Shown: positions 1-7,392 of the stretch, in pieces
Layout: each line of letters begins with the position of its first letter
Position numbering within the stretch: position 1 is the stretch's first letter
Assembly: GCA_934270345.1 (NCBI GenBank)
Contig: CAKQPT010000033.1
Coordinates: 1-22,953 of the forward strand
Origin: an uncultured Oribacterium sp.
Lineage (GTDB): Bacteria > Bacillota > Clostridia > Lachnospirales > Lachnospiraceae
DNA: 22,953 nucleotides
Reading direction: 5' to 3'
The notes under the pieces: model-generated
What the model was told of the DNA's origin: nothing
Seen by the model: the letters and a program-made list of their open reading frames with translations, nothing else
Databases searched by the model: none
Translations under genes and position numbers: made by a program

Positions 1-120
1 CCGGCCCTCGACGTCTGCACCGAAGTGCAGGACATCACCAGCGCTGCCCTCCTCATGGACTACAATCGGAAGCACTTCGCCGCTGCCTCAGGCAGCGGCC
101 CGGAAATCTTTGAATTATAA
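1..120 (+). CDS. C-terminal end of an unknown protein (5' cut by window)
   Basis: Frame 1 is open from the first base to a TAA at 118-120 and encodes the last 39 residues of a protein, ending in EIFEL. High GC and the codon pattern match the gene that follows 21 bases later, so it is probably the previous gene of the same operon. Nothing in this short tail identifies a family. The absence of a terminator before the next ribosome binding site (AAGGAG, 131-136) supports co-transcription. Confidence 0.6.
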   Translation, partial: PALDVCTEVQDITSAALLMDYNRKHFAAASGSGPEIFEL

Positions 121-141
121 TAATTATAGAAAGGAGCCGTC

Positions 142-1716
142 GTGGCGAAACTGGAACGCATGCGGGCCCATCAGGACCTGATCGATTTCGGAAACCGAAT
201 ACTGAACGAAGCGCGGACCGAGCTCTACATCCACCTCCGCTTCATGGCGCGTGCGCTCGACAGCCTCGGCTACACGATGGACCTCGCAACGCAGTCCATG
301 GGCACCGACGCGCGGACGATCCGCTATAATCCGAACTTCGTCTTCGCGCTCTTCCTCGAGAGCCCGCAGAAGCTGGACCGCCTCTACCTTCACATCCTCC
401 TGCACTGCATCTTCCGGCATATGTTCAGCTCGGACCAGTACGAGGATCCGGCGCTCTGGGATCTCGCCGCGGACATCCAGGTCGAGTCCGTCCTCGACTC
501 GATGGACTACGACATCATCAACCGCCCGGCCTATCCCTTCCGCGAGGAGTGGTATGAGCGCCTGCGGGCGGAGTGCCGCGTGCTGAGCGCCGAGCGCATC
601 TACCACTATTTTCACCTGAACAAGCCGGACCTCGACACGCTGCAGCAGCTGACCCTCGAGTTTCACAAATGTGACCATCAGTTCTGGAAGCGGATGGAGG
701 ACCAGAAGGGCGGCGGCCAGCCGGAGATCCCGGAGGATATTCTGAACGACGCCTCGACCCCGCCGGGCGCACCGCAGCCGCCGTCTTCGGACGCCAATGC
801 AGGCGCCCCGGACGCAGATGACTCCTCGGATCCGAACGCCGACGCCCCGGATACACAGGACCCGGATCATCCGACGCCGTCTTCGAGCGCCCCGGATGCC
901 GGAACCCCCGACACCCCGCCGGCGGCCGAGCAGGACCCGGCTACGCCACCGAAGAACAGGACAGGGGCATTGGCCCGGGTAGACGAGTCGGCGCTCGACG
1001 AGCAGTGGAAGGACACGGCGGAGCGCCTGCAGACCGAGCTCACGACCTTCGGTGCCGAGGCGTCGGACGAGACCGGCAGCCTCGCCTGGGTGCTCGCCGC
1101 GCAGTACCGGCAGGAGACCGACTTCCGCGACTTCCTCAAGAAGCTGACCGTCCTCCGCGAGGTCACGCACGTCGACCCGGACAGCTTCGACTACGGCTAC
1201 TATAATTACGGCATGGAGGTCTACGGCAACATGCCGCTCATCGAGGAGAATGAATTCCGCGAAGAGCGCCGCATCTCGGACCTCGTCATCGCCATCGACA
1301 CCTCCGCCTCGACCGAGCAGGGTCAGGTCCAGCGCTTCCTCGACGAAACCGCCGCGATCCTCCGCCGGCGGACGAACTTCTTCCAGCGGATCCGCGTGCA
1401 CCTCATCCTCTGCGACGACCGCGTGCAGGAGGACATCGTGCTGACGAAACCGGAGGAGATCGAAGATTACGCCGCGCATTTCGAGATGAAAGGCGGCTAC
1501 GGAACCGACTTCCGCCCCGTATTTCAGTACGTGGAAGAGCTGCGTGCCCAGGGCGCATTGCCGGAGCTCCGCGGACTCATGTACTTCACCGACGGCCACG
1601 GCCCGTACCCGACGAAGCCGACCGACTACCAGACCGCTTTCGTCTTCGACCCCTGGGCCGACATCGACGACCAGGCAGCCCCGGACTGGGCACTGAAGCT
1701 CTACCTGAAAGATTGA
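142..1716 (+). CDS. VWA-like domain protein with DUF2201-type putative metallopeptidase N-terminus
   Basis: The start is GTG at 142, five bases after AAGGAG; 524 residues. The N-terminal ~170 residues resemble the putative metallopeptidase domain found with VWA-like domains (DUF2201): a helical region carrying H84-I-L-L-H88-x4-H93. This sits where family members usually have HExxH; the Glu is replaced by Ile, so peptidase activity is doubtful. Residues ~195-300 are a Pro/Asp/Ala-rich linker, probably disordered. The C-terminal VWA-like domain shows a MIDAS: D386-T-S-A-S390, T455 in GGYGTDF and D484 in FTDGHG. Proteins of this type pair with MoxR-like AAA+ ATPases, and one follows directly downstream. 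Such pairs act as metal-dependent chaperone or remodelling modules in known cases; the client here is unknown. The domain call rests on motifs and order; confidence in the family is high and in any enzymatic role low. Confidence 0.85.
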   Translation: MAKLERMRAHQDLIDFGNRILNEARTELYIHLRFMARALDSLGYTMDLATQSMGTDARTIRYNPNFVFALFLESPQKLDRLYLHILLHCIFRHMFSSDQYEDPALWDLAADIQVESVLDSMDYDIINRPAYPFREEWYERLRAECRVLSAERIYHYFHLNKPDLDTLQQLTLEFHKCDHQFWKRMEDQKGGGQPEIPEDILNDASTPPGAPQPPSSDANAGAPDADDSSDPNADAPDTQDPDHPTPSSSAPDAGTPDTPPAAEQDPATPPKNRTGALARVDESALDEQWKDTAERLQTELTTFGAEASDETGSLAWVLAAQYRQETDFRDFLKKLTVLREVTHVDPDSFDYGYYNYGMEVYGNMPLIEENEFREERRISDLVIAIDTSASTEQGQVQRFLDETAAILRRRTNFFQRIRVHLILCDDRVQEDIVLTKPEEIEDYAAHFEMKGGYGTDFRPVFQYVEELRAQGALPELRGLMYFTDGHGPYPTKPTDYQTAFVFDPWADIDDQAAPDWALKLYLKD

Positions 1717-1740
1717 GTTCCCATGTAGACGCATAGACAG

Positions 1741-1760
1741 GGGCCCGGTTCTCCGGGCCC
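1741..1760 (+). other. Intergenic GC-rich hairpin between VWA and AAA+ genes
   Basis: A perfect 8-bp stem (GGGCCCGG with CCGGGCCC) closes a 4-base TTCT loop, 24 bases after the VWA stop. No T-run follows, so it is not a standard intrinsic terminator. It could set the ratio of the two proteins by RNA processing or pausing, or protect the upstream message from 3' decay. It is followed by CAGCGGCACTTAG (1764-1776), which shares AGCGGCACTT with the large fold-back at 13873-14100. Confidence 0.6.
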
Positions 1761-1795
1761 ACTCAGCGGCACTTAGACACACGAAAGGCATAGCA

Positions 1796-3304
1796 ATGAA
1801 CATCATCGAAGCAAAACAGGAAATCATCAACACGGTCCGCGCCTATCTCCTGAAGGACGAGACCGGCGCCTACCGGATCCCGGTCGAGAAGCAGCGCCCG
1901 ATGCTCCTCATGGGCCCGCCGGGCATCGGCAAAACCGCCATCATGGAGCAGATCGCGTCGGAGCTCGGCATCAACCTCGTGTCGTACACCATCACGCACC
2001 ACACACGCCAGTCGGCCATCGGCCTCCCGTTCATCTCGAAGCGCGATTTCGGCGGTGAAGAGTATTCCGTCACCGAATACACCATGTCCGAGATCATCGC
2101 CGCAGTCTATGAGCAGATCGAGCGCTCCGGCATCCACGAAGGCATCCTCTTCCTCGACGAGATCAACTGCGTGTCCGAGACCCTCGCCCCGATGATGCTC
2201 CAGTTCCTGCAGTATAAGACCTTCGGTACCCACAAGGTCCCGGACGGCTTTGTGATCGTCACCGCCGGCAACCCGCCGGAGTACAACCGCTCGGTCCGCG
2301 ACTTCGACATCGTGACCCTCGACCGTGTGAAGCGCCTCGATATCACCGCGGATGTCGAGGCCTGGAAGCGTTACGCCTACCAGATGGGCGTCCACGGCGC
2401 GATCCTCGCCTACCTCGACATCAAGAAGGAGAACTTCTACATCGTGAAGGCCGACCTCGCGGGCCAGCAGTTCGTCACCGCCCGTGGCTGGGAGGACCTG
2501 AGCCGCATCATGACGGTCTACGAGGAGATGGGCCTGCCGATCACGCGCGAGCTCGTCCTCCAGTACCTCGAGGACCCGGAGGTGGCGCGCGACTTCGCGA
2601 CCTACTACGACCTCTACCAGAAGTACCGCACGAGCTACCATGTGCCGGAGATCCTCGCCGGCCAGCGCCCGACCGACATCCGCGCCCTCGTCAGCGCCCC
2701 GTTCGACGAGAAGCTCTCCCTGATCGGCCTCCTCACCGACGCCCTCGGCCAGGGCTTCCGCACGTACGGCGAGCAGGTGGACATCCAGCGCGCCGTCTTC
2801 ACCGAGATGAAGAAGCTCCGCGACGGTCAGAATCTTATGCCAATGCTTACAGTGGATCACGACGCGCTGGTCGCCGAGCTCCAGCGCCGACAGAAGGCGC
2901 ACCTGCTCAACCACCGCGCGGAGCGCATCGAGCGGAAGGTCATCCTCGCACTCGAGGAGCTCATGCATGATCTCAGCATTGCCCGCGGCGACGGAACGGC
3001 CACCACGGACGAAGCGCTGTACGCCCTCGCGAAGCAGTGGTTCACGAAGCGGGAGAGCGCCCGCAAGGCCGCAATTGAGAAGACCGGCACCGAGCTTACG
3101 AACGCCTTCGGTTTCCTCCATGACGCCTTCTCCGACGGCCAGGAAATCGTCATCTTCCTCTCGAACCTGAACGCCAGCAGTGCCTGCCTCCGCTTCATCA
3201 AGGAGTGCGGAAACGACGCGTACTACCAGTACAACCAGTTCCTGCTCCTCCGTGACCAGCGCAGCACCCTCCGCGCAGCAGCCGCCCGCATGCTCGAGCT
3301 GTAA
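1796..3304 (+). CDS. MoxR-like AAA+ ATPase
   Basis: ATG at 1796 follows GAAAGG (1783-1788); 502 residues. The N-terminal AAA+ domain (about 1-290) has Walker A GPPGIGKT at 40-47, Walker B LFLDE at 118-122, a sensor-like TAGNPPEYN stretch and an arginine-rich segment before the lid. This is the AAA_5/MoxR pattern, in which the ATPase is encoded beside a VWA protein, as here. The C-terminal ~200 residues are mostly helical and do not match a family I recognise. MoxR-VWA pairs remodel or activate partner proteins, often metalloenzymes, using ATP. The gap to the VWA gene is 79 bases with a hairpin, consistent with one operon. No clear rho-independent terminator follows the stop; two hairpins lie downstream at 3342-3387. 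Confidence 0.88.
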   Translation: MNIIEAKQEIINTVRAYLLKDETGAYRIPVEKQRPMLLMGPPGIGKTAIMEQIASELGINLVSYTITHHTRQSAIGLPFISKRDFGGEEYSVTEYTMSEIIAAVYEQIERSGIHEGILFLDEINCVSETLAPMMLQFLQYKTFGTHKVPDGFVIVTAGNPPEYNRSVRDFDIVTLDRVKRLDITADVEAWKRYAYQMGVHGAILAYLDIKKENFYIVKADLAGQQFVTARGWEDLSRIMTVYEEMGLPITRELVLQYLEDPEVARDFATYYDLYQKYRTSYHVPEILAGQRPTDIRALVSAPFDEKLSLIGLLTDALGQGFRTYGEQVDIQRAVFTEMKKLRDGQNLMPMLTVDHDALVAELQRRQKAHLLNHRAERIERKVILALEELMHDLSIARGDGTATTDEALYALAKQWFTKRESARKAAIEKTGTELTNAFGFLHDAFSDGQEIVIFLSNLNASSACLRFIKECGNDAYYQYNQFLLLRDQRSTLRAAAARMLEL

Positions 3305-3341
3305 AGCAAATTTCAGGATACCGGACGTACGCAGAAGCTGT

Positions 3342-3387
3342 CCGCTCGTATGTGCGAGCGGTAAAGCGAAATGATCCGCGATCATTT
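3342..3387. other. Two adjacent hairpins at the boundary between high-GC operon and AT-rich cassette
   Basis: The first is CCGCTCG (3342-3348) with CGAGCGG (3355-3361). The second is an 8-bp stem, AAATGATC (3369-3376) with GATCATTT (3380-3387), around a CGC loop. A third copy of the arm, AAATGATCC, recurs at 3411-3419. The second hairpin is followed by an A-rich run on the + strand (a T-run on the minus strand), so it does not look like a + strand terminator. It marks a sharp drop in GC content and could be an operator for the following cassette or a boundary of inserted DNA. Confidence 0.5.
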
Positions 3388-3449
3388 TAAAAAATATGAT
3401 AATATAGAAGAAATGATCCATTTGAAATTAGTGATTAAAAGAGGTTTGT

Positions 3450-3869
3450 ATGCTACAAGTATTTGATGCGGAGAATTGTCAGGCGGACATCGTAGATATC
3501 GATGCGGCGTTCTCGAAGCTCGAAATCGTGGTGAACGATGTTGTGAAAAATATCATTAAGGCAGTGGATGCTGGAAATATGATCGATGAATCTACGTTTG
3601 AAGACCGCTTCGGTGTGCGTTTGTATCTTTCAGAATTAAGTACCGGCTGCAAGGCTGCGATCTGTGTGGCACTTATGCCGGAGCAGATGATCGATTTACA
3701 GGAATGCGGTTTAAATGCGCGGGATGCGATTTTTAATTACTGCGAAGACGGGAAGGTACTGCTTCATGATTTCGGCGTAACCGTCGTAGACAGGCATACA
3801 CGAAAAACTCCGATTGAATACGCAGGGAAGCTGTTTACATTGGAACGGTTTAACGAGGATGTACTATGA
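3450..3869 (+). CDS. Unknown 139-residue protein, first gene of AT-rich cassette (weakly DUF4869-like)
   Basis: ATG at 3450 lies five bases after AAAAGAGG (3437-3444). The product is a small acidic soluble protein with no signal peptide or membrane segment. The middle (SELSTGCKAAICVALMPE, then a CGLNARDAIF stretch) recalls the layout of DUF4869 proteins, where an S/GG-K-T-L-L segment is followed by a Cys/Asn-containing turn; this is a memory-based likeness and not secure. The stop overlaps the next start (ATGA, 3866-3869), so the two products are probably made in fixed ratio and may bind each other. Codon use and GC are clearly lower than in the flanking genes, a sign of horizontal acquisition. 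Function unknown. Confidence 0.75.
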   Translation: MLQVFDAENCQADIVDIDAAFSKLEIVVNDVVKNIIKAVDAGNMIDESTFEDRFGVRLYLSELSTGCKAAICVALMPEQMIDLQECGLNARDAIFNYCEDGKVLLHDFGVTVVDRHTRKTPIEYAGKLFTLERFNEDVL

Positions 3870-4243
3870 TTGAGTTTGTGGCGATGAATCGTAAAGTGAA
3901 TATCGACTTGGAACCAGGGCTGTATAATTTTCATCCGGATTCCGCTACAGGAAAAACCCTGCTTGTGAAAATGGTGAAATCCATTGGGGAAAAGGACAAA
4001 ATCGCGATTACATACCATGATATGCTGATGGGGCTGGACCTCGAAAAGATCATTGCCGGCAAGCCACAGCTCTTAATTTTAGATCGCTTTGATCTATATG
4101 ATCATGAGGCAGGAAAATTAGAAGCATTAAAGCATAGTAACTGTATTACGCTCGTGGATTATAAGACGGAAAGAAACTTCTGCGATTTCGATGATATCTG
4201 CTTTGTGACCCTTCAAAAGAATAAACTGGAGGTATCCCTGTGA
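3866..4243 (+). CDS. Minimal P-loop ATPase-like protein (125 residues), second gene of cassette
   Basis: ATG at 3866 overlaps the upstream stop by four bases. The protein has a compact NTPase outline: a Walker A-like DSATGKTLL near residues 25-33, preceded by a beta-rich start, and a Walker B-like PQLLILDRFDLY near residues 67-78, followed by LVDYKTE. At 125 residues it is far shorter than ordinary AAA+, ABC or SMC-type ATPases, and no arginine finger or ABC signature is visible, so it may work as a dimer or as the nucleotide sensor of a complex with its neighbours. The stop overlaps the next start (GTGA at 4240-4243). Low GC matches the rest of the cassette. The P-loop call is fairly sure; the role is not known. 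A cassette of this shape could be a regulatory or defence module, but nothing here proves it. Confidence 0.75.
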   Translation: MIEFVAMNRKVNIDLEPGLYNFHPDSATGKTLLVKMVKSIGEKDKIAITYHDMLMGLDLEKIIAGKPQLLILDRFDLYDHEAGKLEALKHSNCITLVDYKTERNFCDFDDICFVTLQKNKLEVSL

Positions 4244-4433
4244 TTTATCTGTTTGAAGATAAGCTGGAAGATTCCTTATCGAAGCTCTGGGCGGTGCATA
4301 AAGAACTGCTAGAAATTACAAACGATGCAATAGAAAGATACAACACCGCAGGATATCAGAATATCAAGGTTTATCCGGCGATAGTATCCTGAACTATTCT
4401 CATCTGAAGTCGTGGAAACTTAGAAACTCTTAG
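4240..4433 (+). pseudogene. Third cistron of the AT-rich cassette, short and apparently frameshifted
   Basis: GTG at 4240 overlaps the previous stop and has a strong GGAGG at 4228-4232, so translation start is well supported. The frame begins VIYLFEDKLEDSLSKLW and stops at TGA 4390-4392 after 50 residues. Just upstream of that stop, near 4377, a shift to the -1 frame continues the open frame as GDSILNYSHLKSWKL to TAG at 4431-4433. This pattern fits loss of one G in the codons around 4377, though a native 50-residue protein cannot be excluded. The start (hydrophobic strand, acidic ED, then a Ser-rich helix) is reminiscent of TOPRIM-type N-termini, but too little remains to say so. The gene looks decayed or cut short. 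Confidence 0.5.
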
Positions 4434-4465
4434 CAACGGATGAAACGGCGAACAGGCTGTTAAAC

Positions 4466-4494
4466 TTGACATAAATTTCGGAAGCGCCTACAAT
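4466..4494 (+). promoter_or_regulatory. Near-consensus sigma-A promoter
   Basis: TTGACA (4466-4471) and TACAAT (4489-4494) are separated by exactly 17 bases. This is the best promoter match in the window. It would start transcription near 4501, giving an approximately 180-base leader before the kinase start at 4680. Confidence 0.8.
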
Positions 4495-4500
4495 CTAAAA

Positions 4501-4670
4501 GATTCTGCAGAGTAAAATCTGCGTAAAACGCACAGGCGCGGTCTGTATCGAGGCCACGGCCGGTGCACTTGTGGCGACGGGGAGCTCACTCATGTAGACA
4601 TTCGCCTGCGAAGACAGTGGAAAGCGCAGGGCCCGGGAGGGTTTTGTCCGGCACGGGTGGGAGTTCCAGA
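4501..4670 (+). ncRNA. Structured leader/non-coding RNA, candidate raiA-motif RNA
   Basis: Between the strong promoter and the kinase there is ~170 bases of GC-rich, self-complementary sequence with no good reading frame. Visible stems include GCGT/ACGC (4521-4531), GCCAC/GTGGC (4553-4557 with 4571-4575), GGCGA/TCGCC (4573-4577 with 4602-4606) and CCTGCG/CGCAGG (4605-4610 with 4625-4630, 14-base loop); some are mutually exclusive, as in pseudoknots or switches. The stretches GGCGACGGGGAGCTC, TGTAGACATTCGCCTGCG and GGTGGGAGTTCCA look to me like the conserved core of the raiA-motif RNA of Firmicutes and Actinobacteria, and the size fits. This family assignment is from memory. A different riboswitch-like leader for the downstream kinase is the main alternative. 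Cobalamin, SAM, TPP and Mg2+ riboswitch cores were not seen. Confidence 0.55.
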
Positions 4671-4679
4671 AGGAAAATT

Positions 4680-5291
4680 ATGGCAAGTTCATATGAGCAG
4701 CAACAGCGGGATCGCGAGCGTTTCATGCCGGTGGTCCTCGCAATAGAAGAGCTGATACGTACCGAGGATGATACGCTACTGATCGCAATCGATGGCCGTA
4801 CGGGTGCCGGAAAGACCACCATCTCGAAGTATCTTCATCAGAAGTTCGGTGGAAATCTGTTCCATCTCGACGACTACTATCTCCAGGCGCACCAGCGCAC
4901 ACCGGAGCGTCTCCGGGAGGTCGGGGGCAATGTCGACTACGAGCGTTTTAAGGCCGAGGTGCTGGAGCCTGTGCTCCGGAAGGAGGTCGTGTACTATCGT
5001 CCGTTCAACTACCACACGATGGACTTCGACGCCGAGTTCGCCCGGGAGGTTCCGGTGAAGCGCCTGAATATCATCGAGGGCACCTACTGCATGAACCCGT
5101 ACTTTGGCAATCCATATGATCTTCGCATCTTCATGGACATCAAGTACCCGCAACAGATCGAGAACGTCATCGACCGCGAGGGAACTGCCGAGCTCGACGA
5201 TTACATCGATAAGTGGATCCCGAAGACAGATATCTACATCGAGCGCATGGGCATCCAGGAAAAGTGCGACATCACGATCATGTTTTCATGA
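4680..5291 (+). CDS. Uridine kinase-like P-loop kinase
   Basis: I chose ATG at 4680 (MASSYEQQQ), five bases after AGAAGGA (4668-4674); an upstream in-frame ATG at 4563 would translate the structured leader and has no ribosome binding site. The 203-residue product has Walker A GRTGAGKT at 39-46, then FHLDDYYL, the acidic DDYY motif of the phosphoribulokinase/uridine kinase superfamily, a YRPFNY stretch, and IIEGTY as the strand ending in the catalytic acidic region. Length fits uridine kinases (about 200-230). The substrate is not certain: this subfamily is annotated as uridine kinase by homology but many members are untested. It sits alone between a decayed cassette and a divergent-function operon, driven from the promoter at 4466. 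Confidence 0.8.
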   Translation: MASSYEQQQRDRERFMPVVLAIEELIRTEDDTLLIAIDGRTGAGKTTISKYLHQKFGGNLFHLDDYYLQAHQRTPERLREVGGNVDYERFKAEVLEPVLRKEVVYYRPFNYHTMDFDAEFAREVPVKRLNIIEGTYCMNPYFGNPYDLRIFMDIKYPQQIENVIDREGTAELDDYIDKWIPKTDIYIERMGIQEKCDITIMFS

Positions 5292-5367
5292 TACCGTATT
5301 TCGATCGCACATATTGCCGCGCCTCCGGTTCCCTTTAGCAGAAACTCTTATGTAAATCTTAAAATTC

Positions 5368-5408
5368 TTGTTGATAAATACATTGTGCTCTATTGATTTA
5401 TTAATCAA
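5368..5408 (+). promoter_or_regulatory. Possible promoter with overlapping inverted repeat upstream of the lipoprotein-kinase operon
   Basis: TTGTTG (5368-5373), a 17-base spacer and TATTGA (5391-5396) form a weak promoter. The -10 overlaps an inverted repeat, TTGATT (5393-5398) and AATCAA (5403-5408), that could bind a repressor. The region is AT-rich compared with its surroundings. A leader of roughly 130 bases follows before the start at 5533. Confidence 0.35.
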
Positions 5409-5532
5409 CAGGCCTTAAACTATCTGTGGTAAAAACCTGTATTTGGGAATTTGCTGGTCGTCACACCTGGTGAATTCCGGATATGGGTTCTTTTTTTCGC
5501 ATTTTTTGCGGATATTTTATAGGGGAAAACAT

Positions 5533-7392
5533 ATGAAAAAGAAGCCATGGAAGCGGATGGGGATCACGCTTCTTTTTTCCGCGCTCAGCGCGTTTCTCAT
5601 GACCGGCTGCGGGAAGCCGGATACGGCGAAGCAGCAGGCACAGGAGGACGCGAACACGATCCGCGTCTATCTCTGGACCACGAACCTGCTTGACGAGTAC
5701 GCGCCGTATGTGCAGTCACAGCTTCCGGATACGAACATCGAGTTCATCGTCGGAAACAACAATCTCGATTATTATACATTTTTAAACGAAAACGGCGGAC
5801 TTCCGGACATCATCACCTGCTGCCGCTTCTCACTCGCAGACGCGCAGCCGCTAAAGGACAGCCTCATGGACCTGTCGCAGACCAATGTCGGCGGCGCGGT
5901 GTACAACGCCTATCTCGCGAACTTCACAAACCAGGACGGCAGTGTCAACTGGCTTCCGATGGCGGCGGATGCCCACGGCTTCGTGGTGAACCGCGGCCTC
6001 TTTGAGAAGTATGACATCCCGCTGCCGACGGATTACGCGAGCTTCGTGTCCGCCTGCCAGGCCTTCGAGGCCCAGGGTATTCGTGGCTTCGATGCGGATT
6101 ATTCCCATGATTATGAGTGCATGGAGACCCTGCAGGGCTTGTCGGCTTCGCTGCTGGCATCCTCGGAAGGCCGGAAGTGGCGTACCGAGTATTCGGATCC
6201 GGTAAATGCAGAACACGTCGGGCTCGATGAGGCCGTCTGGCCACAGGCCTTCGAGACCCTGGCACAGTTCATCGAGGATACCGGGCTTCGTGCGAGCGAC
6301 ACCAAGCTGATCTACGATGATATCGCAGAGATGTTTACGAGTGAGCAGCTCGCGATGTACTTCGGAAGCTCCCAGGGAGTTCAGATGTACCGTGACCAGG
6401 GGATGGATACCATCTTCCTTCCGTTTTTTAATCAGAACGGGGAGCAGTGGCTGATGACGACCCCGTACTTTAATGTCGCATTGAATAAGACGCTCGAGCA
6501 GGATGAGACCCGCCGCGAAAAGGCCACCCAGGTGCTGAACGTCATGCTGTCCGCAGAGGCACAGAACATCGTCTGCAACCGGCAGGATACCCTGAGCTAC
6601 AGCCAGGAGGTGCCGCTTCGTCTCACAGAGGCCCTGCAGGATGTGCGTCCGGTGGTGGAAGAGAATCACATGTACATCCGTATCGCGTCGAACGACTTCT
6701 TCGCGATCTCGCAGGACGTGGTGCAGAAGATGATCCGCGGCGAGTATGATGCGTTGTCGGCGTATCGTGCCTTCGATGCCCAGCTCCGCGCGCCGAAGAG
6801 TGCGGCGGGAGACATTGTCCTTTCCTCGGATAAGGGATACTCGAACTTCTTCCATGCGGATGGGGGCAATGCTTCCTTCTCTGCGATGGCACACTCCCTC
6901 CGCGATTGCTATGGCAGTGATGTGCTGATCGCGACGGCGAACAGCTTCACCGGTACGGTGTTGCAGGCGGAGTATACAGAGGCGGATGTGGCCAATATGG
7001 TGATGCCGAATGGTGTCCTTGCATATCAGCGCGAGATGACAGGCGCTGAGCTGAAGGCACTCGTGCAGGCCTTCGTCGAGGGCTATGAGGGCGGCATGAC
7101 GCCATTTAACCGGGGCTCGCTTCCGGTGGTGAGCGGCCTCGCCATCAAGGTGACGGAGCGTGACGGAAAGTATACACTGAGCGAGATCACAAAGGGCGGC
7201 ATGGCAATCAAGGATGCGGATTCGTTCCGTGTGAGCTGCCTCGCACTGCCGCAGCATATGGAGGCCCTTCCTTCGGACCTCGCAGCGGGCTTTGAGGACG
7301 AAGAGACGACGGTACGTCAGGACTGGACCGCGTTTGTGAAGCAGGGCGGCGATGTGCTGGCCGAGCCGGAGCAGTACATCACCCTGAAATGA
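5533..7392 (+). CDS. Lipoprotein: solute-binding domain fused to a 5'-nucleotidase C-terminal-like domain
   Basis: ATG at 5533 is chosen because AGGGG lies at 5521-5525 and a lipoprotein signal begins there: basic MKKKPWKR, hydrophobic core, lipobox LMTGC with Cys26. An upstream in-frame TTG has no such logic. Residues ~45-425 look like an extracellular (family 1, MalE-like) solute-binding protein: [33 protein letters not shown] and a helix-rich second lobe. Residues ~427-619 resemble the C-terminal substrate-binding domain of 5'-nucleotidases ([10 protein letters not shown], then [20 protein letters not shown] and a final [12 protein letters not shown] segment) without the metallophosphatase domain. 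It lies upstream of and overlaps by ATGA with a hybrid sensor kinase, and no permease is near, so it likely presents a ligand to the kinase rather than feeding an ABC importer. The domain calls are from sequence likeness; the ligand is unknown. Confidence 0.78.
   Translation: MKKKPWKRMGITLLFSALSAFLMTGCGKPDTAKQQAQEDANTIRVYLWTTNLLDEYAPYVQSQLPDTNIEFIVGNNNLDYYTFLNENGGLPDIITCCRFSLADAQPLKDSLMDLSQTNVGGAVYNAYLANFTNQDGSVNWLPMAADAHGFVVNRGLFEKYDIPLPTDYASFVSACQAFEAQGIRGFDADYSHDYECMETLQGLSASLLASSEGRKWRTEYSDPVNAEHVGLDEAVWPQAFETLAQFIEDTGLRASDTKLIYDDIAEMFTSEQLAMYFGSSQGVQMYRDQGMDTIFLPFFNQNGEQWLMTTPYFNVALNKTLEQDETRREKATQVLNVMLSAEAQNIVCNRQDTLSYSQEVPLRLTEALQDVRPVVEENHMYIRIASNDFFAISQDVVQKMIRGEYDALSAYRAFDAQLRAPKSAAGDIVLSSDKGYSNFFHADGGNASFSAMAHSLRDCYGSDVLIATANSFTGTVLQAEYTEADVANMVMPNGVLAYQREMTGAELKALVQAFVEGYEGGMTPFNRGSLPVVSGLAIKVTERDGKYTLSEITKGGMAIKDADSFRVSCLALPQHMEALPSDLAAGFEDEETTVRQDWTAFVKQGGDVLAEPEQYITLK

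Noticed and set aside
124..1833. Long open frame (569 codons) on the minus strand opposite the VWA gene
   Set aside because: It mirrors the VWA gene, has Arg/Val-rich low-complexity composition typical of the antisense of high-GC genes, and lacks a ribosome binding site. The same applies to the long opposite frames at 1763-3421 and 5851-7614 on the minus strand, and at 11172-12911 and 12974-13996 on the plus strand.
4563..4679. N-terminal extension of the kinase from ATG 4563
   Set aside because: The 39 extra residues are Arg/Ser/Gly-rich translation of the structured leader and there is no ribosome binding site before 4563; ATG 4680 has a good one.
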